A stretch of 64,000 nt of DNA from JBLHOS01 sp047623825 (GTDB lineage: Bacteria > Pseudomonadota > Alphaproteobacteria > Rhodobacterales > Rhodobacteraceae). A program made the translations under genes and the position numbers. The stretch spans positions 62,001 to 126,000 of the forward strand of contig JBLHOS010000001.1 of the NCBI GenBank assembly GCA_047623825.1. The letters are read 5' to 3'. The notes beneath the pieces are model-generated. The model saw only the letters and a program-made list of their open reading frames with translations, had not been told where the DNA came from and did not search any database. Below are positions 9,016-19,270 of this stretch, piece after piece; the stretch's first letter is position 1; the number at the start of each line of letters is the position of its first letter.

Positions 9016-9630
9016 ATGGTACGACTTCAACTGCCAGTGCTTGGAAACGCCGATGAGCTCGCGTTTGTCGCTGTTGGGTCGAATTTGGCCTCTAAGCAGG
9101 GTAACTCCTTGCAAACGGTAGAAAACGCGGTCTTGGCCGTGGCGAAAGCGACAGAAACGACGGCACAGATTAGTCGCTTCTTTAGGACGCCGGCCTATCC
9201 TTTGAACAGTGGGCCAGATTTTGTGAACGCTGTTTTTGCGATTCGGTGGACCGCGGGCGCAGCTGATCTGTTGACCATATTACATAAAATTGAGCGAGAG
9301 TTTGGACGGTTGCGCACCGTGCGCTGGGGCGCGCGCGTTCTGGACCTTGATCTGTTGGCGTTGGGCCAGACAGTGCTGCCAGACTTGGCCGAACAAGAGA
9401 AGTGGCGCGATCTCAGTGCTGAGCAAGCCGGCCAGATCGCGCCCGATACGCTGATCCTGCCACACCCGCGATTACAAGATCGTGCGTTTGTTCTGGTTCC
9501 ATGGGCGGATATCGCGCCAGATTGGGCGCATCCTTCGACCGGGCTTACGGTTCGCCAAATGATGGACGCATTGCCAGAGGTGGACCGCGCGTCGATGACG
9601 GCCTTGACAGCCGCTGCTGCTGCCCAATAG
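9016..9630 (+). CDS. folK: 2-amino-4-hydroxy-6-hydroxymethyldihydropteridine pyrophosphokinase
   Basis: Transfers pyrophosphate from ATP to 6-hydroxymethyl-dihydropterin in folate synthesis. The 204-residue protein shows the family start VAVGSNL, the pterin-binding FVNAVFAIRW region, the RWGARVLDLDLLALG signature with its acidic magnesium ligands, and the PHPRLQDRAFVLVPWADIAP motif. The first 14 residues (MVRLQLPVLGNADE) are a short extension before the fold begins. Confidence 0.95.
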   Translation: MVRLQLPVLGNADELAFVAVGSNLASKQGNSLQTVENAVLAVAKATETTAQISRFFRTPAYPLNSGPDFVNAVFAIRWTAGAADLLTILHKIEREFGRLRTVRWGARVLDLDLLALGQTVLPDLAEQEKWRDLSAEQAGQIAPDTLILPHPRLQDRAFVLVPWADIAPDWAHPSTGLTVRQMMDALPEVDRASMTALTAAAAAQ

Positions 9631-9709
9631 CCGGTCTCTTTAAGACGTGCGGGCGATCAGGGCGGTTTTGTCGCGCAAGACTTCTACGAAAACTCCCTGT
9701 CGAACTTGG

Positions 9710-9738
9710 TTGTCAAGGCTGAATGAAGGTCTTATGTA
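9710..9738 (+). promoter_or_regulatory. candidate sigma-70 promoter of rpoZ
   Basis: TTGTCA at 9710-9715 and TATGTA at 9733-9738 are separated by 17 bases, 37 bases before the rpoZ start. The two boxes are near consensus with ideal spacing; no experimental start is known. Confidence 0.5.
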
Positions 9739-9774
9739 GGCGTTCTTATTCCCACTCCCATCTGGAGATGTCCC

Positions 9775-10128
9775 ATGGCCCGCGTGACGGTTGAAGATTG
9801 CGTCGACAAAGTTCCTAACCGGTTTGAGCTGGTGATGCTTGCCGCCCATCGGGCACGTGAGATCACAGCAGGCTCTGCGCTGACGGTTGATCGCGACAAC
9901 GACAAGAATCCTGTCGTGTCACTGCGCGAAATTGCTGAGGAAACTCAGCTAGCCGCAGACCTGCGCGAGCGGTTGATCGAAAGCAACCAGACCCAGATTG
10001 AGGTCGATGAGCCTGAAGAGGACGCAATGGCGTTGCTACAGGGCGTTGAATCAGACCGACGGGTCGTGGATGACATGAGTGAAGAACAAATGTTGCGCGC
10101 CCTGATGGAAGCGCAGGGGCCTAAGTAA
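9775..10128 (+). CDS. rpoZ: RNA polymerase omega subunit
   Basis: Small subunit that assists assembly of beta-prime into RNA polymerase and, in proteobacteria, forms part of a ppGpp site. The 117-residue protein has the family N terminus [24 protein letters not shown], followed by HRAREI and the [15 protein letters not shown] helix. The acidic C-terminal tail is longer than in E. coli, as is usual in alphaproteobacteria. It directly precedes the Rsh gene, the classical rpoZ-spoT arrangement. Confidence 0.97.
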   Translation: MARVTVEDCVDKVPNRFELVMLAAHRAREITAGSALTVDRDNDKNPVVSLREIAEETQLAADLRERLIESNQTQIEVDEPEEDAMALLQGVESDRRVVDDMSEEQMLRALMEAQGPK

Positions 10129-10158
10129 GCTTTGCCTTTCCCGGTCGCCGCTCAGCAG

Positions 10159-12282
10159 ATGATTGATGCGGACGGCCTACTGTCGCTTGTCCGCATCTAT
10201 AATCCCAAATGCAATGAGGCCCTGCTTCGCGGGGCCTACGCCTATGCGCAAAAAATGCATGAAGGGCAGAACCGGCATTCGGGAGAGCCGTATTTCAGTC
10301 ACCCGGTCGCGGTTGCTGCAATCCTGACCGAACAGCGGTTGGATGATGCAACGATCGCCACCGCCCTGTTGCACGACACCATCGAAGACACCAAAGGCAC
10401 CTACACAGAGATTGAAAAGCAGTTTGGTCATGACGTCGCCGATCTGGTTGACGGCGTTACCAAGCTGACCAATCTTGAACTGTCCAGCCGTGAGACCAAG
10501 CAAGCCGAAAACTTTCGCAAGCTGTTCATGGCGATGTCCAAGGATATGCGGGTGATCCTGGTCAAGCTGGCCGACCGCCTGCACAACATGCGCACGATCC
10601 GGCACATGCATCCTGAAAAGCAGTCAAAGAAGGCCCATGAGACGATGGACATCTACGCGCCGCTTGCCGGCCGGATGGGTATGCAGTCCATGCGCGAAGA
10701 GTTGGAGGATCTGGCATTCCGGGTTCTCAACCCAGAGGCCCGCAACTCAATCATGCGGCGGTTCCTAAACCTGCAAAAAGAATCAGGTGATGTAATCCCG
10801 AAGATTACGAGTGATATTGAGGCCGTGCTGGTCAAATACGGGATCGAGGCTGAGGTCATTGGCCGTGCCAAACGCCCGTTTTCGATCTGGCGGAAGATGC
10901 AGGAAAAGTCGCTGGCGTTCTCACGCTTGTCCGACATTTACGGGTTTCGGGTGATTACGGGCACCGAGGATGAGTGTTACCGTATTCTGGGGGCAATACA
11001 TCAACGCTGGCGCGTGGTGCCAACTCGTTTCAAGGACTATATCAGCCAGCCTAAATCCAACGGCTACCGATCGATCCATACGACGGTTTCAGGTCGGGAC
11101 GGTAAACGGGTTGAGGTTCAGATCCGGACGCGCCAGATGCATGAAGTGGCTGAGGCGGGCGTTGCGGCGCATTGGTCCTACCGGGACGGTGTTCGGGCCC
11201 AGAACCCGTTTGCCGTTGACCCTGCAAAGTGGCTGGCTGGCCTTACTGAACGGTTTGAACTGGCCGAAAATCATGATGAGTTTCTGGAGCATGTGAAGCT
11301 TGAGATGTATTCAGATCAGGTTTTTTGCTTCACGCCCAAGGGGGATGTGGTCAAGCTGCCACGCGGTGCGACGCCGCTGGACTTTGCCTATTCGATCCAC
11401 ACCCGGATCGGGCATTCCTGTGTTGGCGCAAAGGTTGACGGCCTGCGGGTGCCGCTATGGACCCGGCTGAAAAACGGCCAATCGGTTGAGGTTGTGACCG
11501 CTGAGGGGCAAACGCCGCAGTCAAGCTGGATAGATATCGTGGTGACAGGGCGTGCAAAGGCTGCAATCCGCCGGTCGCTGCGCGAAGAGGATCGCGGGCG
11601 CTACATTAAACTGGGGCTGGAATTGGCCCGCGTGGCGTTTGAGCATGTTGGAAAGCGCCCGACCGACAAGGCGTTGAAAACGGCTGCCAAGACGATGGGT
11701 CTGGTCGATGGATATGAGGTTCTGGCCCGAATCGGCAGCGCCGAGATTTCGTCACGTGATGTGGTTGCAGCCCTTTATCCTGAACTTGTGGCGGTGGCCG
11801 AAAGTGGCGAGGTAGAGGCCCGCCGCGCGGTGATCGGGCTGCCGCCCGGTGCCTCAACCGATCGGGCGCAGTGTTGCCAACCCGTGCCCGGTGAACGGAT
11901 CGTCGGGATTACTTATGCCGGTCGTGGGCCGGTTATGCACGGAATCGCCTGCCCAGCCTTGGCCGCATTCGATGACGAGCTGGGTCGCTGGATTGATCTA
12001 CATTGGACAGAGGGGCGTCATGCTCCTGTCCACAATGTCACAGTAGATGTCACACTGAGTAATGATAATGGTGTTTTGGGTCGCATATGCACATTGATCG
12101 GCGAGCAGAACGCCAATATCTCTGATTTGCATTTTATTGATCGCAAGCCAGATTTTTATCGTTTGTTGATTGATGTGGACGTACGCGATGCAGAGCATTT
12201 GCATGCTGTGATGATGGCCGTTGAGGCCGATAGTGACGTGGTCGCATTAGAGCGGACGCGGGATTTGTCCCGGGCGCCCTGA
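10159..12282 (+). CDS. rsh: bifunctional (p)ppGpp synthetase/hydrolase (Rsh)
   Basis: Makes and degrades the stringent-response alarmone (p)ppGpp. Domains in order: HD hydrolase (LLHDTIEDT at about 71-78), synthetase (RAKRPFSIWRKM at about 236-247 and EVQIRTRQMHEVAE, both intact), TGS (CFTPKGDVVKLPRGATPLDFAY), a middle helical/zinc-finger region with CCQPVPG, and a C-terminal ACT domain (VTLSNDNGVLGRICTLIG). Both active sites look complete. I chose ATG 10159 (707 residues) since relatives begin close to this point; an in-frame TTG at 10132, three bases after the rpoZ stop, would add nine residues. Confidence 0.95.
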   Translation: MIDADGLLSLVRIYNPKCNEALLRGAYAYAQKMHEGQNRHSGEPYFSHPVAVAAILTEQRLDDATIATALLHDTIEDTKGTYTEIEKQFGHDVADLVDGVTKLTNLELSSRETKQAENFRKLFMAMSKDMRVILVKLADRLHNMRTIRHMHPEKQSKKAHETMDIYAPLAGRMGMQSMREELEDLAFRVLNPEARNSIMRRFLNLQKESGDVIPKITSDIEAVLVKYGIEAEVIGRAKRPFSIWRKMQEKSLAFSRLSDIYGFRVITGTEDECYRILGAIHQRWRVVPTRFKDYISQPKSNGYRSIHTTVSGRDGKRVEVQIRTRQMHEVAEAGVAAHWSYRDGVRAQNPFAVDPAKWLAGLTERFELAENHDEFLEHVKLEMYSDQVFCFTPKGDVVKLPRGATPLDFAYSIHTRIGHSCVGAKVDGLRVPLWTRLKNGQSVEVVTAEGQTPQSSWIDIVVTGRAKAAIRRSLREEDRGRYIKLGLELARVAFEHVGKRPTDKALKTAAKTMGLVDGYEVLARIGSAEISSRDVVAALYPELVAVAESGEVEARRAVIGLPPGASTDRAQCCQPVPGERIVGITYAGRGPVMHGIACPALAAFDDELGRWIDLHWTEGRHAPVHNVTVDVTLSNDNGVLGRICTLIGEQNANISDLHFIDRKPDFYRLLIDVDVRDAEHLHAVMMAVEADSDVVALERTRDLSRAP

Positions 12283-12309
12283 TCTGCCTGCGGTAGGAGA
12301 AATAGGCCA

Positions 12310-12957
12310 GTGGTCTTTAAACGGCGAGACAACCGACCTTGGCTTCAAGTAGTGGTCAGCTGGGTTTATCCCCGCGGGGGCTGGGCGCGTGCGTTCTACT
12401 ATGTGCGTCATCGTCTGAACCGGTTGCCCGGATCGCCCGAAACCATTGCGCGCGGCATCTTTGCTGGGGCCTTCACCGTCTTCACGCCGTTTTATGGCAT
12501 GCATTTCATCGTGGCCGCGATCATCGCGAAAACGATGCGTGGCAACATTCTGGCAGCACTTTTAGCGACATTCCTGGGCAATCCGTTGACCTATATTCCG
12601 ATCGCGATCATTTCACTTAAGGCCGGGCATTTCATGCTGGGGATTGAGCCGAGACGCGCTGTCGATCTGAACCTTGGGCAGAAATTCGGCGGCGCATTCC
12701 AAGATTTGTTTGATAATTTTCTGGCTATTTTCACTCATCGTGAACCACATTGGGCTGACTTGATCGCGTTTTACCATGACGTGTTCTTTCCCTATCTGGT
12801 GGGTGGAATCATTCCTGGCCTGATCAGCGGAACCATTTGTTATATTCTGGCCGTGCCGGTTATCCGCGCCTACCAAAAGCGCCGGTTATCCAAACTATTG
12901 GCGCGGAGCAAAAAACAAAGAAAACAACAAGCTGACGCGGCTGCGGCAAAGCAGTAG
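12310..12957 (+). CDS. DUF2062 membrane protein
   Basis: A 215-residue protein of the DUF2062 family, function unknown. It shows the family core [29 protein letters not shown] and the [11 protein letters not shown] motif, with about three or four membrane segments and a lysine-rich tail. The GTG at 12310 is preceded by GGAGA at 12295-12299, which supports this start. It lies between rsh and pdxJ, probably in the same transcript. Confidence 0.88.
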   Translation: MVFKRRDNRPWLQVVVSWVYPRGGWARAFYYVRHRLNRLPGSPETIARGIFAGAFTVFTPFYGMHFIVAAIIAKTMRGNILAALLATFLGNPLTYIPIAIISLKAGHFMLGIEPRRAVDLNLGQKFGGAFQDLFDNFLAIFTHREPHWADLIAFYHDVFFPYLVGGIIPGLISGTICYILAVPVIRAYQKRRLSKLLARSKKQRKQQADAAAAKQ

Positions 12958-12991
12958 CGTTTTGTCATATGTCACAGAAAGTGAGGCGGCC

Positions 12992-13735
12992 ATGGTGGAT
13001 CGTTTAAGGCTAGGCGTAAACATTGATCACGTGGCGACGTTGCGCAACGCACGCGCCGGAACTCTGCCGGACCCGGCGCGTGCAGCGGTTGCTGCCCAGA
13101 ATGCGGGGGCGGACGGGATCACTGCACACCTGCGTGAGGATCGCCGCCATATCCGAGATGCAGATATCGATGAAATCTTAAAGGCCATCAGCATCCCGTT
13201 GAATTTTGAAATGGCAGCGACCGATGAGATGCAGGCAATTGCGCTGGCGCATCGCCCGCACGCTGCCTGTCTCGTGCCCGAGCGGCGTGAGGAGCGGACC
13301 ACCGAAGGTGGGTTGGAAGTTGCCAAGGATCAGAACCGTCTTGCCGAATTCATTGCGCCTTTGCGTGATGCAGGCTGCCGGGTGTCTCTGTTCATTGGGG
13401 CTGATCGTGACCAGATTGCGGCCGCACACCGGATCGGTGCACCTGTTGTTGAACTGCATACTGGTGCGTATTGCGATTTTCATGCTGAGGGCGCGTTTGA
13501 GGCCCGCGATGCAGAATTTACACGGCTTAGGGATTGCGTTGCCTATGCGGCTGATCTGGGGCTAGAGGTCCATATGGGGCATGGCCTGAACTATGAGACG
13601 ATCATGCCGATTGCGGCTCTGCCTGAAGTAATGGAACTCAATATCGGACATTTCCTGATCGGAGAGGCCGTTTTTGTCGGAATGGGTGCGGTTATCGCCC
13701 AAATCCGGGCTTTGATGGAAGAGGCCCGGTTCTGA
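12992..13735 (+). CDS. pdxJ: pyridoxine 5'-phosphate synthase
   Basis: Condenses 1-deoxyxylulose 5-phosphate with 3-amino-2-oxopropyl phosphate to give pyridoxine phosphate (vitamin B6). The 247-residue protein has the family N terminus [31 protein letters not shown], the NFEMA motif, [15 protein letters not shown] and the final [13 protein letters not shown] 12992, preceded by GAGGC, was preferred to an in-frame ATG ten codons upstream because relatives begin just before LRLGVNIDH. Confidence 0.97.
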   Translation: MVDRLRLGVNIDHVATLRNARAGTLPDPARAAVAAQNAGADGITAHLREDRRHIRDADIDEILKAISIPLNFEMAATDEMQAIALAHRPHAACLVPERREERTTEGGLEVAKDQNRLAEFIAPLRDAGCRVSLFIGADRDQIAAAHRIGAPVVELHTGAYCDFHAEGAFEARDAEFTRLRDCVAYAADLGLEVHMGHGLNYETIMPIAALPEVMELNIGHFLIGEAVFVGMGAVIAQIRALMEEARF

Positions 13736-14166
13736 TCCGTGCAGCTCTACTTAGCGTTTGCCTGTTGATGGTTCCTTTAATGGCCGCCGCCCAAACAGTG
13801 CGCGACCGTGACACCTGGGAGGCGAATGCCCGCAACCTGGTAGATCCGGTTTCTGAGAATGCGCAGAGCTATTTCAACGGATCGGTGTGGATCACGGCGC
13901 TGGATATGGTTGAGCCTGAAGTGGCTTGGGGCCATACCTTGGTGCAGTTTCTGGCAGAGAATGGCACCTATTGGTATCGTCAGCTGATTTTCAGCTACGG
14001 CGGCAATGGCTTTTCTGACATGGAAATGCCTGCGCTGCTGTCTAGCTATGATCGCGCTACGGGGCTGACCTTGACCGCTCCCAACAGTCGTTATGACAAT
14101 GGAGATTATAAGGATGGCAGTTCCCGTCTCACGATCAGCCAAGCGACCGGCGTTGTCACAGCGTAA
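13732..14166 (+). CDS. exported protein of unknown function, probable CTG start
   Basis: No family is recognised. Read from CTG 13732 the protein has 144 residues and a convincing signal peptide: I-R, then [17 protein letters not shown] with an AxA-type end. The first ATG or TTG (13765/13768) would cut away most of that signal. The CTG overlaps the pdxJ stop as CTGA, the same 4-base arrangement used by many neighbours (ATGA, GTGA). There is no upstream in-frame ATG, GTG or TTG near the pdxJ end. The mature part is acidic with aromatic patches ([15 protein letters not shown]) and no cysteine. Confidence 0.6.
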   Translation: MIRAALLSVCLLMVPLMAAAQTVRDRDTWEANARNLVDPVSENAQSYFNGSVWITALDMVEPEVAWGHTLVQFLAENGTYWYRQLIFSYGGNGFSDMEMPALLSSYDRATGLTLTAPNSRYDNGDYKDGSSRLTISQATGVVTA

Positions 14167-14198
14167 TAACATGGTGTCCGCAGTATGATGGTATCGAC

Positions 14199-14822
14199 AT
14201 GACAAGTATTGAGTTTCTTCTGGTCTTGCTGGCGTGGGCGGTTGGCGGCGCAAGCCCCGGACCTGCGACTCTGGCGATTGCGGGAACGTCGATGGACCGT
14301 GGACGGCTGCGCGGCTTGGCCGTGGCGGCAGGGATCGTCTGCGGCTCGGCGTTTTGGGGCATTGCCGCGATGCTGGGGATGAGCGCGTTGATGCTGTCCA
14401 ATGCTTGGCTGTTCGAGATCCTGCGCTATGTCGGGGCCAGTTATTTGCTTTATCTGGCATTCAAATCTGCAAAATCTGCTTGGCGCAATTCCAAGATTTC
14501 CATGGTGGCGTCAACTGACGGCACATTGGGGAAGTTCTATCTGAAGGGCTTGCTGATCCATCTGACCAATCCAAAACCGATCTTTGGCTGGGGCGCGATT
14601 TTTGCAGTTGTCGTGCCGCCCGGAGCAGACATATCAGCGTTGCTCTGGATATTTGGCGCGTTGGTCGTTGTGTCTTGTGCGGTCTTCTTTGGGTATGCGT
14701 TTCTGTTCTCGGTCGCCGGCATCGCGCGCAAATACCGCGCCATGAAGCGGTGGTTTGAGGTGACATTTGCACTGCTCTTTGGGTTGGCAGGCCTGAAAAT
14801 CCTGACGACGCGCCTGTCATGA
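14199..14822 (+). CDS. LysE/RhtB-family exporter
   Basis: A 207-residue LysE/RhtB-type exporter with the signature [20 protein letters not shown] in the first helix region, six hydrophobic segments and the conserved [17 protein letters not shown]. It is not closely related to the tandem pair at 4376-5601. It overlaps acpS by 4 bases, so its translation is probably coupled to a gene of unrelated function. Substrate unknown. Confidence 0.88.
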   Translation: MTSIEFLLVLLAWAVGGASPGPATLAIAGTSMDRGRLRGLAVAAGIVCGSAFWGIAAMLGMSALMLSNAWLFEILRYVGASYLLYLAFKSAKSAWRNSKISMVASTDGTLGKFYLKGLLIHLTNPKPIFGWGAIFAVVVPPGADISALLWIFGALVVVSCAVFFGYAFLFSVAGIARKYRAMKRWFEVTFALLFGLAGLKILTTRLS

Positions 14823-15268
14823 TCTTGGGCGTGGGCACAGATCTGGCCAATATTGAGCGGATTGAACGGACGCTGGCGCGGTTCGGCGATCGGTTTCGCA
14901 ACCGGGTCTATACCGAGGTTGAGCAAAAGCGGGCTGAGCGGTTGCCGCATCCGCCAGCGGTTTATGCCAAGCGTTGGGCCGCCAAGGAGGCCTGCTCAAA
15001 GGCGCTCGGAACTGGCCTTCGCATGGGGATTGCGTGGAAAGACATGGCCGTGACCAATTTGCGGACTGGGCAGCCCATTATGCAAGTGACGGGGTGGGCC
15101 AAAGAGCGACTCGAACAGATGACACCGGAAGGCTATCAAGCGATTATTCATGTGACGTTGACGGACGACCATCCGTGGGCGCAAGCATTCGTTGTAATCG
15201 AGGCACTACCAGCGGATGAAGCGGCCAAGCTGCGCGCGCCACCGCCAAAGGGGCGCCCGCTTGCTTGA
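14819..15268 (+). CDS. acpS: holo-[acyl-carrier-protein] synthase
   Basis: Attaches the 4'-phosphopantetheine arm of CoA to acyl carrier protein. The 149-residue protein has the magnesium-binding Asp in [12 protein letters not shown] and the second signature [18 protein letters not shown] (here [15 protein letters not shown]) with the catalytic Glu. A proline-rich tail after about residue 130 extends beyond the usual length. Confidence 0.96.
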   Translation: MILGVGTDLANIERIERTLARFGDRFRNRVYTEVEQKRAERLPHPPAVYAKRWAAKEACSKALGTGLRMGIAWKDMAVTNLRTGQPIMQVTGWAKERLEQMTPEGYQAIIHVTLTDDHPWAQAFVVIEALPADEAAKLRAPPPKGRPLA

Positions 15269-15326
15269 CTCCGCCCGACGCACCGACCATGAACCGCGAA
15301 ACTTCATACGCTAACGAGGCAGTATA

Positions 15327-16112
15327 ATGGCAACAGTAGCCAAGAAGGACGGCATTTGGGAAACTGTGAAGACAGTAGTCTATGCGCTGTTGATCGCAGG
15401 TATCTTTCGGACCCTGTTTTTTCAGCCGTTCTGGATCCCGTCGGGCAGCATGAAAGATACGCTGCTGATTGGTGATTTCTTGTTCGTAAATAAGATGGCC
15501 TATGGCTATTCACAGCATTCCTGCCCATTTTCGATATGTCCGTTTTCGGGCCGCATTCTGGGTGATGAGCCTGAGCGTGGCGATGTCGTGGTTTTCCGCC
15601 ATCCAGTGAACGGATCGGATTTCATCAAGCGGCTGATCGGTCTGCCGGGTGACGTCGTGCAGATGCGCAGTGGTGTTTTGTTTTTGAACGGTGAGCCTGT
15701 TCAGATGGATCTGGTTGACCCGTTTATCGAAACCGCTGGACGCCAAGGCCCCGCAGGTCATGCCGCTCGTTGCTCCAATTCGCCCGTGGGTGAAGGTGGC
15801 GAGTGCATTAAAGAGCGGTTCATTGAGACCTTACCAAACGGTGTTGAGCATTCAATTTTGAATATCGAGAATGGTGGTTTCGCCGACAACACCCCAGCGT
15901 TCACGGTGCCTGAAGGCGAATATTTCTTTATGGGTGATAACCGCGACAACAGTCAGGACAGTCGCTTTCCGCAGTCCATCGGCGGCGTCGGAACGGTCCC
16001 GTTTGAGAACCTGATTGGACGGGCCGACCGGATCATGTTCTCATCTGCAGGGGCGCGGATGGTCTACTTTTGGACCTGGCGATCAGACCGGTTCTTCCGG
16101 GCGGTCGAGTGA
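15327..16112 (+). CDS. lepB: signal peptidase I
   Basis: Inner-membrane protease that removes signal peptides from exported proteins. The 261-residue protein has one N-terminal membrane segment (about 15-32), the catalytic Ser41 in [13 protein letters not shown], the general base Lys101 in [11 protein letters not shown], and the [11 protein letters not shown] box near the C terminus. A cysteine-containing loop ([10 protein letters not shown], and RCSNS later) is typical of alphaproteobacterial forms. It overlaps rnc by 4 bases. Confidence 0.97.
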   Translation: MATVAKKDGIWETVKTVVYALLIAGIFRTLFFQPFWIPSGSMKDTLLIGDFLFVNKMAYGYSQHSCPFSICPFSGRILGDEPERGDVVVFRHPVNGSDFIKRLIGLPGDVVQMRSGVLFLNGEPVQMDLVDPFIETAGRQGPAGHAARCSNSPVGEGGECIKERFIETLPNGVEHSILNIENGGFADNTPAFTVPEGEYFFMGDNRDNSQDSRFPQSIGGVGTVPFENLIGRADRIMFSSAGARMVYFWTWRSDRFFRAVE

Positions 16113-16795
16113 AGCTGTCGAGGGAACTGATCACGTTTGCTGCCCGGCTGGGGCACGAATTTTCTCAGCCGGATCTTCTGATCCGTGCGCTGACGCACGG
16201 CTCTCTTTCGTCCGAAACACGTGCTGACAATCAGCGGTTGGAGTTTCTGGGGGATCGGGTCCTGGGGCTTGTGATGGCTGAGGCGGTTCTTGCGTCAGAT
16301 CGTGCAGCCAGCGAGGGCACACTTGCGCCCCGGTTCAATGCACTGGTGCGCAAGGAAACCTGCGCGGATGTTGCACGTGATGTTGATCTGGGATCGGTCC
16401 TTAAACTGGGTAAATCTGAGATGAAAACCGGTGGGCGCCGTAAGGACGCTCTATTGGGCGATGGGATGGAGGCCGTGCTGGCTGCCGTCTATGTCGACGC
16501 AGGTTACGATGCCGCCCGTGCGGTGATCTTGCGCCTTTGGGGCGACCGGATCGCCAATGTCGAGGAAGACGCCCGTGACGCCAAGACCGCGTTGCAGGAA
16601 TGGGCACAAGCCCGCCGATTTGCCCCGCCGTGCTATGTTGAACTGGCGCGCAGCGGACCGGATCATGCCCCGATGTTCACCATCGAGGCGCAGTTGGAAA
16701 CGGGCGCATCGGCACAGGCCGTTGCCCCATCGAAACGGCAGGCGGAACAAGCCGCTGCCAAGGCGCTGTTAGAGCGCGTGGAGACGGAAACATGA
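16109..16795 (+). CDS. rnc: ribonuclease III
   Basis: Cuts double-stranded RNA, including rRNA precursors and structured mRNAs. The signature reads [18 protein letters not shown], with Gln instead of the first Glu of the E. coli signature; the catalytic Glu and Asp remain. [16 protein letters not shown] supplies the second acidic pair, and a double-stranded-RNA-binding domain follows (TALQEWAQ to [13 protein letters not shown]). The GTG at 16109 overlaps the lepB stop as GTGA and gives 228 residues, the usual length. Confidence 0.96.
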   Translation: MKLSRELITFAARLGHEFSQPDLLIRALTHGSLSSETRADNQRLEFLGDRVLGLVMAEAVLASDRAASEGTLAPRFNALVRKETCADVARDVDLGSVLKLGKSEMKTGGRRKDALLGDGMEAVLAAVYVDAGYDAARAVILRLWGDRIANVEEDARDAKTALQEWAQARRFAPPCYVELARSGPDHAPMFTIEAQLETGASAQAVAPSKRQAEQAAAKALLERVETET

Positions 16796-17700
16796 CGGAC
16801 AAACGCGCAGGCTTTGTGGCCCTGATCGGAGAGCCGAACGCGGGTAAATCGACACTGCTGAACCGGATGGTGGGGGCCAAGGTCTCTATTGTGACGCATA
16901 AAGTGCAGACCACGCGCGCGCGCATTCGCGGTGTGGCGATGGAAGATCAGAGCCAGATCGTTTTTGTCGATACGCCGGGCCTATTTCGGCCGCGTCGTCG
17001 ACTGGACCGCGCGATGGTAGCTGCGGCTTGGTCGGGTGCTGCTGACGCCGATGTTGTTGTCCTGCTGATTGAGGCGAACCGTGGCCTGACTGAAGGAGTG
17101 CAGGCTATTCTGGACGGTTTGGCTGATCGGGCCGATGAAAGCCGGGTGGCGCTGGCCATTAACAAGATTGACCGGGTCAAGGCCGAGACCTTGCTGGCCC
17201 TGACGCAAAAAATGAACGAGGCATATAATTTCGCCGAGACCTTCATGATTTCGGCGGAAAAGGGGCATGGCGTGGATACGATGCGCCAGTGGCTGGCGGG
17301 CGTCGTGCCTGAAGGCCCCTGGTTTTACCCCGAGGATCAGATCGCAGATGTGTCGATGCGAATGATCGCAGCCGAAATGACCCGCGAAAAATTGACCCTG
17401 CGGCTACATCAAGAATTGCCTTATCAGATGACGGTTGAGACCGAAGCCTGGGAGGATCGCAAAGACGGATCGGCCAAGATCGATCAGGTGATCTATGTGA
17501 TGCGCGACGGGCACAAAGGTATCGTGCTGGGCAACAAAGGCGAAACCATCAAGGGTGTTTCACAAGCGGCGCGCGAGGAGCTGGAAGAGTTTTTGGGCCG
17601 CAAGGTGCATCTGTTCTTGCAGGTCAAGGTGCGGCCCGGCTGGTTGGAAGACTCTGAGCGGTATTCTGAGATGGGACTGAATTTCAAGGATGGTGAATGA
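16792..17700 (+). CDS. era: GTPase Era
   Basis: Ribosome-associated GTPase needed for 16S rRNA maturation and 30S assembly. In the 302 residues the G motifs are GEPNAGKST (G1), the switch around TTRARI (G2), DTPGL (G3), NKID (G4) and SAEKG (G5). The C-terminal KH domain carries [22 protein letters not shown]. It overlaps rnc upstream and the DUF1491 gene downstream by 4 bases each. Confidence 0.97.
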   Translation: MTDKRAGFVALIGEPNAGKSTLLNRMVGAKVSIVTHKVQTTRARIRGVAMEDQSQIVFVDTPGLFRPRRRLDRAMVAAAWSGAADADVVVLLIEANRGLTEGVQAILDGLADRADESRVALAINKIDRVKAETLLALTQKMNEAYNFAETFMISAEKGHGVDTMRQWLAGVVPEGPWFYPEDQIADVSMRMIAAEMTREKLTLRLHQELPYQMTVETEAWEDRKDGSAKIDQVIYVMRDGHKGIVLGNKGETIKGVSQAAREELEEFLGRKVHLFLQVKVRPGWLEDSERYSEMGLNFKDGE

Positions 17701-18029
17701 GCCCGAGGCTGGCTGCTGAATTTTGGGTCCAAGCCTATCTGATGCGCCTGCGCCAAGCTGATATCCCGGCCTATGTGGTCAAGCGCGGTGACAGCACCGC
17801 CGGCGCGGTCCTCGTAAAGCAAAACACCTTGGACGGGCAGGCGCGATGTTATCAACGCTCATTTGATCTGATGAGTGGAGAGCGGCAATGGGTGATCCTG
17901 AGTGAGGGAGATGAGTCCGAGGTCGACAGGGTGCTGGCACGCCAGCGCAACTTTGATCCCGACGTCTGGGTCATTGAGATCGAGGACCGGGCGGGCCGGC
18001 ATTTGCTAGACGAACCTGGGTTGAGTTAG
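17697..18029 (+). CDS. DUF1491 family protein
   Basis: A 110-residue protein matching DUF1491, a family of unknown function found in alphaproteobacteria, typically next to era/recO. Recognisable parts are the opening LAAEFWVQAYLMRL, GDSTAGAVLVKQNTLDG and the ending FDPDVWVIEIEDRAGRHLLDEPG. It overlaps era by 4 bases. Confidence 0.85.
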   Translation: MSPRLAAEFWVQAYLMRLRQADIPAYVVKRGDSTAGAVLVKQNTLDGQARCYQRSFDLMSGERQWVILSEGDESEVDRVLARQRNFDPDVWVIEIEDRAGRHLLDEPGLS

Positions 18030-18060
18030 GCGCGTGCCAGCTTATTGGCGCGCGGCGAGC

Positions 18061-18084
18061 GGCCTCCGGTGGGGATATTTTCAG
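18061..18084 (+). repeat. single copy of a CCTCCGG-GGGATATTT intergenic motif
   Basis: GGCCTCCGGTGGGGATATTT followed by TCAG lies in the DUF1491-recO gap. From memory, close variants (GCCTCCGGCGGG then ATATTT) recur in intergenic DNA of many Rhodobacteraceae genomes; I see only this copy in the window, so its status as a dispersed repeat rests on recollection, not on the sequence. Confidence 0.35.
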
Positions 18085-18135
18085 AATAAGGAAATGGGCG
18101 TTTCGCTTTGGTGTGCGAGCGCCTAGATTGTATCG

Positions 18136-18864
18136 ATGGACTGGCGCGATGAAGGGGTGCTGCTGGCTGTGCGTCGGCATGGTGAAAGCGCCGCAATCAT
18201 AGAAGTATTTACGGCCCAGTATGGGCGTCAGTCGGGCGTTGTGCGGGGCGGCGCATCGCGTAAGATGACGCCAGTGCTGCAACTGGGTGCGCAGTTGGAC
18301 GTGACTTGGCGCGCGCGACTTGAGGCCCATCTTGGCGCCTTTACCGTGGAGCCCTTGAAGGGGCGCGCCGCAGACGTTCTATCAGACCGATTGGCGCTGT
18401 CGGGGTTGTCGGCGGTCTGTGCGCTGCTGGCCTTTGGCTTACCTGAGCGGCAAGCGCATCCCAACCTTTATGCATATTCAATAGCACTTCTGGATGCGAT
18501 CGGCGCCGAGGGCTGGGAGCGCGCCTACCTGCAGTGGGAGGTGGCGCTGCTGGAGGAGATGGGATTTGCATTGGATCTAACTGCTTGTGCCGTGACCGGG
18601 TCCACCGAAGATCTGATTTATGTTTCGCCGAAATCTGGCCGTGCCGTCAGCCGAACGGGGGCGGGCGATTGGGCTGACAGGCTATTGCCACTGCCTGAAT
18701 GTTTGCGAAGCCCGGGCCCGGCACTGCGCCAGGATGTGCTGGCAGGTCTCAAGACTACGGGGTATTTTTTGCACAGCCATCTGGCCCAATCCTTAGGTGA
18801 ACGGCCGCTGCCCAAAGCACGCCAGCGGCTGATCGATGTGTTGGTGCGTCAGTCCGCAAGCTGA
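18136..18864 (+). CDS. recO: DNA repair protein RecO
   Basis: Partner of RecF and RecR in loading RecA at gaps. The 242-residue protein has the N-terminal OB-fold ([22 protein letters not shown] to [15 protein letters not shown]) and a central helical part with [24 protein letters not shown]. The cysteines of the usual zinc motif are reduced, as in many alphaproteobacteria. It converges on the META gene and their last 16 bases overlap. Confidence 0.93.
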   Translation: MDWRDEGVLLAVRRHGESAAIIEVFTAQYGRQSGVVRGGASRKMTPVLQLGAQLDVTWRARLEAHLGAFTVEPLKGRAADVLSDRLALSGLSAVCALLAFGLPERQAHPNLYAYSIALLDAIGAEGWERAYLQWEVALLEEMGFALDLTACAVTGSTEDLIYVSPKSGRAVSRTGAGDWADRLLPLPECLRSPGPALRQDVLAGLKTTGYFLHSHLAQSLGERPLPKARQRLIDVLVRQSAS

Positions 18865-19232
18865 AAAAGCATCGCGCGGCCATCTGTATTGTTCAGCAGC
18901 AATAAGGGCCCCGATACTTCGGCCAATGTCATGTCGGCCAAGGCCGCAAAGAATCCAGTTTCCAGATCAAGTTCTGGGCACGCGCGCCGTGTGACGATGA
19001 TGGGACCTGCGTCAAACCATGGGTAGGGGGCGGATTGGGTGGTGCTGTAGTTGTTGCAGGGGGCTTGGCCTGTCAGGTGCCCGTCTTGCGTCAAGTCTAG
19101 GGTGGCGGCGCCTGCAAAGGTGACGCCGTCCATTTCAACCAGTTCCCAGACGCCGGGAGCGTAGCCGGAAACGGATTGGTCCCCTTGGCAGAACGACAAT
19201 AACAGGGTGAAGGTGAGCGTTATGCGAAACAT
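18849..19232 (-). CDS. META domain (HslJ-like) exported protein
   Basis: A 127-residue protein with a hydrophobic signal ([14 protein letters not shown]) followed by Cys15; LSFC is an imperfect lipobox, so it may be exported rather than lipidated. The body matches the META/HslJ fold: [11 protein letters not shown], the [11 protein letters not shown] core, [18 protein letters not shown] and a final [13 protein letters not shown]. The family is linked to heat or novobiocin resistance in E. coli, but the biochemical role is unknown. Confidence 0.8.
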   Translation of the reverse strand: MFRITLTFTLLLSFCQGDQSVSGYAPGVWELVEMDGVTFAGAATLDLTQDGHLTGQAPCNNYSTTQSAPYPWFDAGPIIVTRRACPELDLETGFFAALADMTLAEVSGPLLLLNNTDGRAMLFQLAD

Positions 19233-19270
19233 AGAGATAGAATGGCCGAAATCGCATCGATTGCAAATGC

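Noticed and set aside
10132..10158. TTG start for rsh three bases after rpoZ
   Set aside because: Possible, but relatives begin near the ATG at 10159; I kept it as an alternative only.
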